Of a stretch of 64,000 nucleotides of DNA, positions 9,435-17,424 are shown in pieces. Under the pieces are notes generated by a model. That model did not search any database, was not told the DNA's origin, and worked only from the letters and a program-made list of their open reading frames with translations. The stretch's first letter is position 1; each line of letters begins with the position of its first letter. A program made the position numbers and the translations under genes. This stretch comes from Aliidongia dinghuensis (GTDB lineage Bacteria > Pseudomonadota > Alphaproteobacteria > ATCC43930 > CGMCC-115725), in NCBI RefSeq assembly GCF_014643535.1, contig NZ_BMJQ01000006.1, forward strand, positions 124,001 through 188,000. Direction: 5' to 3'.

Positions 9435-10169
9435 ATGCGGCTCGACGGCAAAGTCGCGGTCATCACCGGCGGGGCAAGCGGCATCGGCGCCGCCATCGTG
9501 CGCCGCTTCGCGGCCGAGGGCGCCCGCGTCACCATCGCCGACTTGAAGTCCCCGCTCGACCCTCTACCCGGCCTGTTCCACGAGACCGACGTCGGCGACG
9601 AGGCCTCGATCCATCGGCTGGTCGATGCGACGGTGACGCTCCACGGCCGGCTCGATCTCGTGGTCAATTCCGCCGGCATCGGCCAGAGCCGGTCGTTCCT
9701 CGACACGCCGGCGTCGCTCTTCGACCGTATCCTCGCGATCAACCTGCGCGGCACCTTCCTCATGGGCCAGGCGGCGGCTCGCGCCATGATCGCGGCCGGG
9801 CGTGGCGGCGCCATCCTCAACATCGCGTCCGTCTCGGGCCTGCGCGGCAACGTCGGCCGCGCCGCCTATGGCGCCTCCAAGGGCGGCATCGTCGCCTTGA
9901 CCGAGGTGATGGCGGTCGAGCTGGCGCACCACGGCATCCGCGTCAATGCGCTGGCGCCGGGGCCGATCGAGACGCCGCTGTCCGCTACCATGCATACGGG
10001 CGCCGAGCGCGCCGGCTGGACCGAGCGCACGCCGCTCGGCCGCTACGGCACGACCGACGAGGTCGCGGCCGCCGCCACATATCTTGCCGGCGACGAGGCC
10101 GGCTTCGTCACCGGCCATGTCCTGGTCATCGACGGCGGCTTCATGGCGGGCGGGCTGCTGCCGTCTTAA
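9435..10169 (+). CDS. Short-chain dehydrogenase/reductase
   Basis: Classical SDR of 244 residues with a Rossmann fold. The cofactor motif is TGGASGIG near the N-terminus, NSAG follows, and the catalytic Ser and YGASK lie mid-protein. The C-terminus GHVLVIDGGFMAGG is typical. A GGGAGGA site precedes the start. It is divergent from the acyl-CoA synthetase with only 82 bases between, so a shared promoter region is likely. It has no transmembrane segment and the substrate is unknown. Confidence 0.9.
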   Translation: MRLDGKVAVITGGASGIGAAIVRRFAAEGARVTIADLKSPLDPLPGLFHETDVGDEASIHRLVDATVTLHGRLDLVVNSAGIGQSRSFLDTPASLFDRILAINLRGTFLMGQAAARAMIAAGRGGAILNIASVSGLRGNVGRAAYGASKGGIVALTEVMAVELAHHGIRVNALAPGPIETPLSATMHTGAERAGWTERTPLGRYGTTDEVAAAATYLAGDEAGFVTGHVLVIDGGFMAGGLLPS

Positions 10170-11599
10170 GCCGGCATCTTGGGCGGGCGCGCCGGCTGCG
10201 CAGAGCCGATCGGGCGCCCGCCTCGGCGCAGCGAGCCGTTGAGCACGGCGGCGGCATTGACGACGGCAAAGGCGACGAGGCCGCCCGCGACCATGACGAA
10301 GAGCCGGTGCGGACCGCCGGCGAAGAGGTGGACGACGATGAACCCGCCGCCGGCCGCGACCAGCATGCGCGCGCTGATCGCGACCAGCGGACCCCGCGGC
10401 CGGCCGGCGCCAAGGGCGGCGAAATGCAGGATCGTGCCGACGCCGAGGCAGCCGTAGAACGGCGCCACCGCGCGCAGATAGCGCGCGCCGGCCGCGAGCA
10501 CGGCGGCGTCGTCGCTGAACAGGCCAAGCCAGAGCCGCGGCTTCACGGTGACGAGGAGGCCGATCGCCTCCATGGCGAGGGCTGCGACGAGCGCCCCCAG
10601 CCAGGCGATCCGCTCCGCCCGTTGCGTCTCGCCGGCGCCGACATTGATGCCGACCATGGTGACGGTGGCTGATCCCAGCCCGAACAGCGGCGGCACCAGC
10701 AGCGCATCGAGCCGGGAGCCGATGCCGTAGCCGGCGAGCAGCAGGCTGCCGAAGCCGCCGGCGAGGCCGGTCACCACGACGGTCGACAGGCTCGATTGCA
10801 GGGTCATCACGGTCGAAAGCCCCCCGACCGACAGGATGTCGCCGAAGAGCGCCCGATCGAACCGCAATCGGTCGAACCGTGCTGGCCGGCCCGGCACGAG
10901 CCCGCCGTCGCCGAACACCAGCACGGCCAGGAAGCCCAGCGTGCACAACGCGTAGTAGGACAGGAACGCGAGGCCGGCGCCGACCAGGCCCAGGCGCGGA
11001 AACGGCCCCAGCCCCTGGATGAGGCACGGCGAGAGCGCCATGGCGACACCCGCCGACAGCAGGATGACGAGCGCCGGCGTCGCCATGTCGCCGCTGCCAC
11101 GAAGCGCCGAGACGAGCGCGTTCGACCACCAGATGAGCACGATGCCGGCAAAGATCGTATTGGAATAGGCGAGCGCCGCCGCGAGCGTCGGACCGCTGCC
11201 GCCGAGCGTGCGATAGAGCGCCGGGCCGGCCAGAAGCCCGAGCAAGCACGAGGCGAGCCCGGCCACGGTCGCGAGCACCAGCCCATGGGCGGTGAGCGCC
11301 GCCGCCCGGCCCCGTTCGCCGGCACCGACCGCGCGCGCGACTGCAGACGCGATGCCGCCGCCGAGCCCGCCCGACGCCACCATCTGCATCAGGAGGGCGA
11401 CCGGGAACACGAGCGCCGCACCGGCGAGCGCATCGGTGCCGAGCACGCCGATGAAGTGAGTCTCGACCAGGTTGATGGACGCCTGGACGCTCAGCACCAG
11501 CACCATCGGGGCGGCGAGTGCCAGCAACGTCGGGATGATCGGCCCCCGGCAGAGCCGACTCACCCGCGCCGCACCCGTCGTACCGAGCTGCTTACCCAT
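10166..11599 (-). CDS. MATE-family efflux transporter
   Basis: Multidrug and toxic compound extrusion protein of 477 residues with about 12 hydrophobic segments. Conserved MATE features include LALAAPMVLVLSVQASINLVETHFIGVLGTDALAG near the N-terminus and the internal pseudo-repeat (FGLGSATVTMVGINVGAGE) in the second half. MATE pumps export cationic or polar compounds by Na+ or H+ antiport. The stop overlaps the convergent SDR stop. No regulator lies alongside. Confidence 0.9.
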   Translation of the reverse strand: MGKQLGTTGAARVSRLCRGPIIPTLLALAAPMVLVLSVQASINLVETHFIGVLGTDALAGAALVFPVALLMQMVASGGLGGGIASAVARAVGAGERGRAAALTAHGLVLATVAGLASCLLGLLAGPALYRTLGGSGPTLAAALAYSNTIFAGIVLIWWSNALVSALRGSGDMATPALVILLSAGVAMALSPCLIQGLGPFPRLGLVGAGLAFLSYYALCTLGFLAVLVFGDGGLVPGRPARFDRLRFDRALFGDILSVGGLSTVMTLQSSLSTVVVTGLAGGFGSLLLAGYGIGSRLDALLVPPLFGLGSATVTMVGINVGAGETQRAERIAWLGALVAALAMEAIGLLVTVKPRLWLGLFSDDAAVLAAGARYLRAVAPFYGCLGVGTILHFAALGAGRPRGPLVAISARMLVAAGGGFIVVHLFAGGPHRLFVMVAGGLVAFAVVNAAAVLNGSLRRGGRPIGSAQPARPPKMPA

Positions 11600-11673
11600 G
11601 CCGAACCTCGCCTGAAAGTTGAGGTCCGGACCACGGTACGCCAGCCCAACCTGGAAGGCCAGGATGGGTTTGG

Positions 11674-12726
11674 TCAGAGACGGTCGACGTCGACGACCGC
11701 CTGGGCGAAAGCCTGCGGTGCCTCCTGTGGCAAATTATGGCCAATGCCGCCCGTGAGGGTCCGGTGCGTGTACTTGCCGGAGAATTTATTGGCATAGGCC
11801 GCCGGTTCCGGGTGCGGCGCGCCGTTGGCATCGCCCTCGAGCGTGATCGTCGGCACGGCGATCGGCGGCATGGCGGCGAGCTTCGCTTCCAAGTCGTCAT
11901 ATTTCGGCTCGCCATTGGCGAGGCCGATCCGCCACCGGTAGTTATGGATCGTGATCGCGACATGGTCGGGGTTGTCGAACGCCGTGGCCGAACGCTCGAA
12001 CGTGGCATCGTCGAAGTGCCATTTCGGCGAGGCGAGCTGCCAGATGAGCTTGGCGAAATCGCGCCGGTACTTGTCATAGCCGAGCTGGCCGCGCTCGGTC
12101 GCAAAGTAGAACTGGTACCACCAGGCGAGCTCGGCCTTGGGCGGCAGCGGCTGCTCGTTGGCCTTGACGCTGCCGATGAGATAGCCGCTGACCGAGACCA
12201 GGCCCTTCACACGCTCCGGCCAGAGCACGGCCATGATATCCGCCGTGCGCGCGCCCCAGTCGTAGCCGGCGACGATCGCCTTCTCGATCTTGAGCGCATC
12301 CATGAGGGCAATGATGTCGGTCGCCAGGGCCGCCTGCTGGCCGTTCCGGACCGTATCGGTCGCGAGGAAGCGCGTCGTGCCGTAGCCGCGCAGATAGGGC
12401 ACGATCACCCGATAGCCGGCCGCTGCCAGCAGCGGGGCGACGTCGACATAGCTGTGGATGTCGTAGGGCCAGCCGTGCAGCAGAATGACGGCGGGCGCGC
12501 CGACGAGGCCGGCCTCGGCATAGCCGATGTTGAGCACGCCGGCATCGATCTGCTTCAGCGGCCCGAACGATGTGTGCGCCCCCGGCTTGACCGCCGGCAG
12601 GCGCGTCGGCTTCGCCGTCGCAGTCTCGGCCTCGGCCACGCCGATCAGGCCCAGCTGGGTTGCGGCGAGGGTTGCGGCAGCGGCCCCGAAGAAGCGGCGG
12701 CGCGGCAGATTGATCTCTTGAGACAT
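11674..12726 (-). CDS. Tat-exported alpha/beta hydrolase, epoxide-hydrolase-like
   Basis: A 350-residue hydrolase. The N-terminus has a twin-arginine signal (LPRRRFFGAAAATLAATQLG) with probable cleavage around AEAETA, so it acts in the periplasm. HGWP at 84-87 provides the oxyanion hole. The nucleophile elbow is GYDWG with Asp156, as in epoxide hydrolases and haloalkane dehalogenases rather than Ser esterases. The catalytic His is near 330 (GGIGHNLP). The substrate is unknown. A palindrome 126 bases upstream, shared with the dipZ promoter region, suggests redox or stress control. Confidence 0.85.
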   Translation of the reverse strand: MSQEINLPRRRFFGAAAATLAATQLGLIGVAEAETATAKPTRLPAVKPGAHTSFGPLKQIDAGVLNIGYAEAGLVGAPAVILLHGWPYDIHSYVDVAPLLAAAGYRVIVPYLRGYGTTRFLATDTVRNGQQAALATDIIALMDALKIEKAIVAGYDWGARTADIMAVLWPERVKGLVSVSGYLIGSVKANEQPLPPKAELAWWYQFYFATERGQLGYDKYRRDFAKLIWQLASPKWHFDDATFERSATAFDNPDHVAITIHNYRWRIGLANGEPKYDDLEAKLAAMPPIAVPTITLEGDANGAPHPEPAAYANKFSGKYTHRTLTGGIGHNLPQEAPQAFAQAVVDVDRL

Positions 12727-12851
12727 GGGATGGGTCCTTTTTTCGCTTCAGCTGACTGGCGTCTTCCGGGAAGGAGAAGACGGTCGCCGTGTATCTCTCG
12801 TGTGTCGCTCGGTGGCGAATTTGAAAGCGGATGTAGAAACCGGCGAGCCGG

Positions 12852-12869
12852 ATACATTCCGGTACAATT
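12852..12869. promoter_or_regulatory. Shared palindromic operator, copy 1 (core TACATTCCGGTACAA)
   Basis: The 15-mer TACATTCCGGTACAA at 12853-12867 recurs exactly at 19368-19382. Its core is an inverted TAC...GTA repeat. It lies between the divergently oriented hydrolase gene and the ohr remnant, so it is placed to regulate both. Confidence 0.65.
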
Positions 12870-12967
12870 CACCCACCGCCGACCTATCCCGCTTCGGCTC
12901 TTCGCTCCCCATTCCATTGGCAACCGGGCCGGAGGCGCCCGGTGGCAAGCTCGGGAAAGCGAACATC

Positions 12968-13069
12968 ATGAGCAAAATCGACAAGGTGCTTTACACGGGC
13001 AAGACCCACACCACCGGCGACCGGGATGGTGCGGCGCGCGGCACCGAGCCGCCGTTCTCGGCCGCATGA
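12968..13069 (+). pseudogene. Remnant of an Ohr/OsmC organic hydroperoxide resistance gene
   Basis: A 33-codon ORF starting MSKIDKVLYTGKTHTTGDRD, which matches the N-terminus of Ohr/OsmC-family peroxidases from memory of the family. It then jumps to GTEPPFSAA and a stop. A working Ohr is about 140 residues with two catalytic cysteines; none is present here. An internal deletion plus frameshift is the simplest explanation. It has a plausible ribosome site (GGGAAAG) and lies 100 bases downstream of the stress-type palindrome, as a peroxide gene might. Confidence 0.6.
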
Positions 13070-13122
13070 GCGGCAGCCGCCACCCCCATGGCGGACGATC
13101 AGAAAACGAAGGATGGATGGAA

Positions 13123-13260
13123 ATGAAAACGATGCCTCGTCTGGCCGCGCTGCTCGGCCTCGTCTTCGTCGCGACGACGCTCGTCGCCTGCAGCACTGTT
13201 ACGCCCGAGACGACGACGCAGCACTTCGCCTCTCTGGTAAGCCGGCCGGGCCCGATGTGA
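13123..13260 (+). CDS. Small lipoprotein, 45 residues
   Basis: Starts MKTMPRLAALLGLVFVATTL and continues into a lipobox LVAC, so lipidation at that cysteine is expected. A GAAGG site lies about 10 bases upstream. The mature peptide is short (CSTVTPETTTQHFASL and a few more residues). An overlapping frame gives a different tail (LSGKPAGPDVTAADD), so a frameshift near the 3' end cannot be excluded. Function unknown. Confidence 0.5.
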   Translation: MKTMPRLAALLGLVFVATTLVACSTVTPETTTQHFASLVSRPGPM

Positions 13261-13328
13261 CGGCGGCAGACGATTAAGGCCAATGGGAGGGCGAAAGCGC
13301 CTTCCCGCCGGCCACCGCGCCGGTCCCT

Positions 13329-13799
13329 ATGGAAACCATGATGAGCACGAAGACTGGGACGGCCGATGCCGGCGTGGTTGGCGAGATCACACGTGATTGC
13401 CTGCTGACCCGCACGCGCCGAATATCGCGCATCATCACCAACATTTATGACCAGGCGCTGCGGCCTTACGGCGTGAATGCGCCGCAATTCTCGCTGCTGG
13501 TCCTCATCTCGAAGCTCGGCGGCGCCAGTCGCGCCGAGATCGGGCGCGCCAACTACCAGGAGCGCTCGACCCTGACGCGCAATCTCGCGCTCCTCCTGGC
13601 GGAGGGCTGGGTCGAGGAGATGGTTTCCGAAGGAGGCGCCCGGCGCCGCCCCCTCGTCATATCTGACGCCGGCCGGGAACTCCTGATTTCGGCGGCACCG
13701 GCGTGGCGATCCGCGCAGGTGACGGCGCGGCAGCTGCTCGGCCGCGAGGGCGCCGCCGCCATCGTCGGCGTGGCCGACAGTATCCCGCTCGAGGAGTAA
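13329..13799 (+). CDS. MarR-family transcriptional regulator
   Basis: About 152-156 residues; three closely spaced ATGs make the exact start uncertain (13329, 13338 or 13341). The winged-helix core is APQFSLLVLISKLGGASRAEIGRANYQERSTLTRNLALL, followed by a GGARRRPLVISDAG wing. It sits 72 bases upstream of a nitrilase gene on the same strand and may control it in response to a nitrile or aromatic ligand. Confidence 0.85.
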   Translation: METMMSTKTGTADAGVVGEITRDCLLTRTRRISRIITNIYDQALRPYGVNAPQFSLLVLISKLGGASRAEIGRANYQERSTLTRNLALLLAEGWVEEMVSEGGARRRPLVISDAGRELLISAAPAWRSAQVTARQLLGREGAAAIVGVADSIPLEE

Positions 13800-13871
13800 G
13801 CAACCCACCATGTTGTATCTACAACAAACGGCATGGCGGTTTCACACACATCAACCTGAAAGGAACATGCC

Positions 13872-14867
13872 ATGAGCACCATCGTTAAGGCCGCCGCCGT
13901 GCAGATCAGCCCCGTACTGTACAACCGGCAGGGCACGGTCGAGAAAGTCGTGAAGAAGATCCGGGAGCTGGGCGAAAAGGGCGTCCAGTTCGCGACTTTC
14001 CCCGAGACGCTCGTCCCCTACTATCCCTATTTCTCCTTCGTGCAGACGCCGCTCGAATTGATGACCGGGAAGGAGCACCTGCGTCTGCTCGAAGAGGCGG
14101 TTACGGTCCCGTCCGCCGAGACGCACGCCATCGGCGAGGCCGCGAAGGCGGCGAACATGGTCGTCTCGATCGGCGTCAATGAGCGCGACGGCGGGACGAT
14201 CTACAACACGCAGCTGCTCTTCGACGCGGACGGCACGCTGATCCAGCGTCGCCGGAAGCTCACGCCCACCTTCCACGAGCGCATGATCTGGGGCCAGGGC
14301 GACGCCTCGGGCCTGCGCGCCGTCGACAGCGCCGTCGGGCGCATCGGGCAGCTCGCCTGCTGGGAGCATTTCATGCCGCTGGCGCGCTACGCCCTCATCG
14401 CCGACGGCGAACAGATTCACTCGGCCATGTATCCCGGATCGGCGTACGGCCAGCCGTTCGCGGACAAGATGGAGGTCAGCATCCGCCAGCACGCGCTCGA
14501 GTCCGCCTGCTTCGTGGTCAACGCCACGGCGTGGCTCGATGCCGGTCAACAGGCCCGGATCATGAAGGATACGGGTTGCGCCATTGGGCCGATTTCCGGC
14601 GGCTGCTTCACCGCCATTGTTGATCCGCAAGGCCAGATCATCGGCGAGCCGCTCACGGCCGGCGAAGGCGAAGTGATCGCCGATCTCGACTTCGCCGAGA
14701 TCGACCGGCGCAAGCAAATAATGGATGCACGCGGTCATTACGGCCGCCCCGAACTGCTGAGCCTGCAGATCGATCGGACGCCCGCCCTCATCATCCATGA
14801 TCGCAGCACGCAGCCGAAGGCTGAGCGCACGGCCGTCGCGGAGGAGCGGGTCGCCGAGGTCGCGTAA
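13872..14867 (+). CDS. Nitrilase (carbon-nitrogen hydrolase)
   Basis: True-nitrilase branch enzyme of 331 residues that converts nitriles to carboxylic acid plus ammonia. The catalytic triad is visible as Glu45 (TFPETLVPYY), Lys129 (RRRKLTPT) and Cys163 in CWEH, the hallmark of nitrilases as opposed to amidases. FHERMIWGQGD is also typical. The start follows an AAAGGA site. It is probably co-regulated with the MarR gene upstream. Nit1-type clusters can contain more genes, but none of the others are seen here. Confidence 0.92.
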   Translation: MSTIVKAAAVQISPVLYNRQGTVEKVVKKIRELGEKGVQFATFPETLVPYYPYFSFVQTPLELMTGKEHLRLLEEAVTVPSAETHAIGEAAKAANMVVSIGVNERDGGTIYNTQLLFDADGTLIQRRRKLTPTFHERMIWGQGDASGLRAVDSAVGRIGQLACWEHFMPLARYALIADGEQIHSAMYPGSAYGQPFADKMEVSIRQHALESACFVVNATAWLDAGQQARIMKDTGCAIGPISGGCFTAIVDPQGQIIGEPLTAGEGEVIADLDFAEIDRRKQIMDARGHYGRPELLSLQIDRTPALIIHDRSTQPKAERTAVAEERVAEVA

Positions 14868-14895
14868 GCCTGCGGCCCATCCCCCTTAGTAAGGA

Positions 14896-14943
14896 CGCGG
14901 TGCCTCGGCGAGGCACCGCGCGCAGCCGCCCGGCCGGCTGCGC
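14896..14943 (+). terminator. Tandem hairpins after the nitrilase
   Basis: GCGGTGCCTC (14897-14906) pairs with GAGGCACCGC (14910-14919); a second stem based on GCGCAGCC/GGCTGCGC follows to 14943. There is no T-run, so termination is plausible but not certain. Confidence 0.5.
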
Positions 14944-14975
14944 ATATCGGTCCCGGTGCCGGCTCGCCGCAAGAT

Positions 14976-15356
14976 TCAGCCGCCCTTGGTTTTGCGGCCG
15001 CGCGTGGCCGGTTTTGCCGGCACGCTCTTTCCATACTCGTTCCACCAGGCAGTCAGCGCTTCCATCGTGGGACCAAGCCCGCGCGCCTTTGGTGTGATCT
15101 CATACTCGACGCGAGGCGGTACTTCCGCGAACACGGTGCGCGAAACCAGACCATCCGCTTCGAGCTCGCGCAATTGCGCCGTCAGCATGTGCTGGGTGAT
15201 ACCGGGGATTGCCTTTCTCAGCTCCCCGAAGCGGTAGACCCGCTGATTGAGCAGCCACATGATCTCCAGCTTCCATTTGCCGGAGAGCAGCGCGAATGCG
15301 CGCCGCATCTCCTCGTGCATGTTGATCTCTTTATCGGCCATGGTCTGGTTTTCCAT
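14976..15356 (-). CDS. HxlR-family transcriptional regulator
   Basis: A 126-residue winged-helix protein. The HxlR core FALLSGKWKLEIMWLLNQRVYRFGELRKAIPGITQHMLTAQL is followed by LEADGLVSRTVFAEVPPRVEYEIT and a basic C-terminal tail (RGRKTKGG). HxlR proteins often sense electrophiles or redox stress. It is divergent from a DoxX-SDR pair, which it likely regulates from the 155-base intergenic region. Confidence 0.9.
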   Translation of the reverse strand: MENQTMADKEINMHEEMRRAFALLSGKWKLEIMWLLNQRVYRFGELRKAIPGITQHMLTAQLRELEADGLVSRTVFAEVPPRVEYEITPKARGLGPTMEALTAWWNEYGKSVPAKPATRGRKTKGG

Positions 15357-15511
15357 ACTAACAGCAAGTATTTCATCCTACTTGCGAACATTGATCTTAG
15401 CCGACATTTTCAATGCGTGCTGCAGGCGCGCAGATTAAAACACGCGCCCAGACCAATCAGCGAAGTTGATAAGAGAGCCGTTGCTGCCGAAACGGCAATC
15501 AGGAAGAGCTC

Positions 15512-15901
15512 ATGGCCGCAATCTTCATGTATTGGATCAGCACGGCGCTTTTGTCCCTGCTGTATCTGACCTCCGCCTATATGTACGTAACTAAAGGGGA
15601 CTGGGTTCGTCAGGTTCTCGCCGGTCTCGGTTACCCCGCCTACCTTGTGCCGGTCATGATCGCCGTGAAAGTTCTAGGCGTGGCGGCGATCCTGTCGCGC
15701 TTCAGCCTGGCGCTGAGCGATCTCGCCTATGCCGGCATCTTCTATCACCTGCTGCTGTCCGGTTTGGCGCACCTCGGTGTCCGCAAGCCCCGCGGCGCTC
15801 TGCCGGCGATGATCGGTCTCGCATTGCTGGCCGTCTCTTTCGCTACGCAGAACGCCGCTCGCGAAGCCCCGTCGCCCTACGGGCAGGCGGCGATGCTCTG
15901 A
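15512..15901 (+). CDS. DoxX-like membrane protein
   Basis: A 129-residue protein with four hydrophobic segments, starting MAAIFMYWISTALLSLLYLT. The KVLGVAAILSRF helix and the overall layout fit the DoxX-like family, often found near HxlR regulators. It is followed at 43 bases by an SDR gene on the same strand. The biochemical role of this branch is unknown. Confidence 0.75.
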   Translation: MAAIFMYWISTALLSLLYLTSAYMYVTKGDWVRQVLAGLGYPAYLVPVMIAVKVLGVAAILSRFSLALSDLAYAGIFYHLLLSGLAHLGVRKPRGALPAMIGLALLAVSFATQNAAREAPSPYGQAAML

Positions 15902-15943
15902 CGCGCCGTGAAACAATCAACACACTATCGAATGGAGGTGAAT

Positions 15944-16687
15944 ATGGGTCGCCTTACCGGAAAGGTCGCCATTATCACGGGCGCCGGTCGCGGCATTGGT
16001 CGCGCCACCGCAAAGCTGTTCGCGGCGGAAGGGGCGAAAGTCGCCGTCCTTTCGCTCACGCCCGCGAATGTGAACGCGGTCGTCGCGAATATTGAAGCCA
16101 CTGGCGGCACCGCGCTCGGCGTCGTTTGCGACATCGGCGATGCCGATCAGATCAGGGCGGCGGTGGACAAGGTGGCCACAGCTTATGGCGGGATCGACAT
16201 CCTTGTGAACAACGCCTTCGATCCGTCCGCGCCTTTCTCGTCCATCATCGATCTCTCGGTGGAGCAGTTGCAGCGCAATTTCGAAATGGGGCCGATCGCC
16301 TATCTGCGAATGATGCAGGCCTGTTATCCCTACCTCAAAGCGAGCGGCGAGGGCCGCGTCGTCAACTTCGGCTCGATGGCCGGCGTCATCGGCTTGGTGG
16401 GTTATGGCCCCTACAACATGGCAAAGGAGGCGGTGCGCGCCCTTACCCGGACCGCCGCGCGAGAATGGGGTGCCGACAAGATCACCGTGAACAACGTTCT
16501 GCCGGTCGCGGACACATGGGGCGCGGCCGCCGATATGCCTCCGCCGACCAACGCACTCGCCCGCTTCGGGTCGCCGGGGGAGGATGTGGCGCCGGTCGTC
16601 CTGTTCCTCGCGAGCAAGGATGCGCAGTTTCTGACGGGCTATAGTCTCACCCCCGACGGCGGCTCGATCATCGACAGCGCGCGGTGA
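15944..16687 (+). CDS. Short-chain dehydrogenase/reductase
   Basis: SDR of 247 residues. I chose MGRLTGKVAIITGAGRGIGR because GGAGGTG precedes it; an ATG 36 bases earlier lacks a site. The cofactor motif is GAGRGIG, with NNAF replacing the usual NNAG, a catalytic Ser in GSMAG and YNMAK. The C-terminus contains TPDGGSIID. It is probably co-transcribed with the DoxX-like gene and controlled by HxlR. Confidence 0.88.
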   Translation: MGRLTGKVAIITGAGRGIGRATAKLFAAEGAKVAVLSLTPANVNAVVANIEATGGTALGVVCDIGDADQIRAAVDKVATAYGGIDILVNNAFDPSAPFSSIIDLSVEQLQRNFEMGPIAYLRMMQACYPYLKASGEGRVVNFGSMAGVIGLVGYGPYNMAKEAVRALTRTAAREWGADKITVNNVLPVADTWGAAADMPPPTNALARFGSPGEDVAPVVLFLASKDAQFLTGYSLTPDGGSIIDSAR

Positions 16688-16690
16688 TTG

Positions 16691-16729
16691 GCACACACGC
16701 GGCGCCTCGTCGAAGCACCGCGTGTGCGC
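16691..16729. terminator. Hairpin between convergent SDR and GST genes
   Basis: CACACGCGG (16694-16702) pairs with CCGCGTGTG (16718-16726) and sits exactly between two convergent genes. A T-containing stretch follows on the plus strand. Confidence 0.6.
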
Positions 16730-16740
16730 ATTTGTCGTTT

Positions 16741-17376
16741 CTATTTCCTCGGCTGGGGCCCGTTCTCGACAAAGGTCGGGATCGCCCGCAGGTTGGCGAC
16801 GATCTCGGCGATGTTCGGCCACTGGCCGAGATCGAAGCCGAAGCGCTCGGTGCCGATGGATTGCGGGAACAGGAAGATATCGCCGATCGACGGCCGGTCA
16901 CCGACGACGAACGGACCGGTCCGGCGGCCGGCGATGAGCGTTTCGATCGCCGTCATCCCTTCCCGGATCCAGTGCCGGTTCCACTCGGCGATGCCGTTCG
17001 CGTCCATGCCGGGGATCGTGCTGAGATGAAGCCCGATGCGGGGCGGCAGCAGGGGATGGATCTCGGCCGCGATCGCGAGAGCGACCGAGCGCGAGAACGC
17101 CCGGGCCTCGAGGTCCTTGGGCAGGAGCGGCGGCTCGGGCTGAAGCTCGTCCAGGTATTCGATGATCGCCAGCGACTGCGTCAGCAGCACGCCGCTGTCG
17201 GTCAAGAGTGCCGGCACCAGGCCCTGCGGATTGACCTCGCGATAGCCGGGTTGCCGGCTTTCGGCATCGGCGCCGAAGATGTTGATCAGCTGCCGCTCGA
17301 CCTTGAGGCCCTTCAATGCCAGTGCGATGCGTACGCGGGCGGCGGCGGAGGAAACTTCGTTCTCATAGAATTTCAT
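16741..17376 (-). CDS. Glutathione S-transferase, zeta-like
   Basis: A 211-residue two-domain GST. The N-terminal thioredoxin fold starts MKFYENEVSSAAARVRIALA; the SSxxxRVRIAL segment resembles zeta-class/maleylacetoacetate isomerase active sites. NPQGLVPAL and QSLAIIEYLDE form the glutathione site. The C-terminal helical domain contains GDRPSIGDIFLFPQ. A true maleylacetoacetate isomerase would usually sit near fumarylacetoacetase, which is not present, so a general detoxifying role is as likely. Confidence 0.85.
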   Translation of the reverse strand: MKFYENEVSSAAARVRIALALKGLKVERQLINIFGADAESRQPGYREVNPQGLVPALLTDSGVLLTQSLAIIEYLDELQPEPPLLPKDLEARAFSRSVALAIAAEIHPLLPPRIGLHLSTIPGMDANGIAEWNRHWIREGMTAIETLIAGRRTGPFVVGDRPSIGDIFLFPQSIGTERFGFDLGQWPNIAEIVANLRAIPTFVENGPQPRK

Positions 17377-17424
17377 CGTCGATCTCCTTGAGGGGAATTA
17401 TTGGCAGAGACGGGATGAGACCGC

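Noticed and set aside
11737..13260. 507-residue plus-strand ORF across the hydrolase gene
   Set aside because: Shadow of the minus-strand Tat-hydrolase gene; only its last 45 codons, the lipoprotein, look real.
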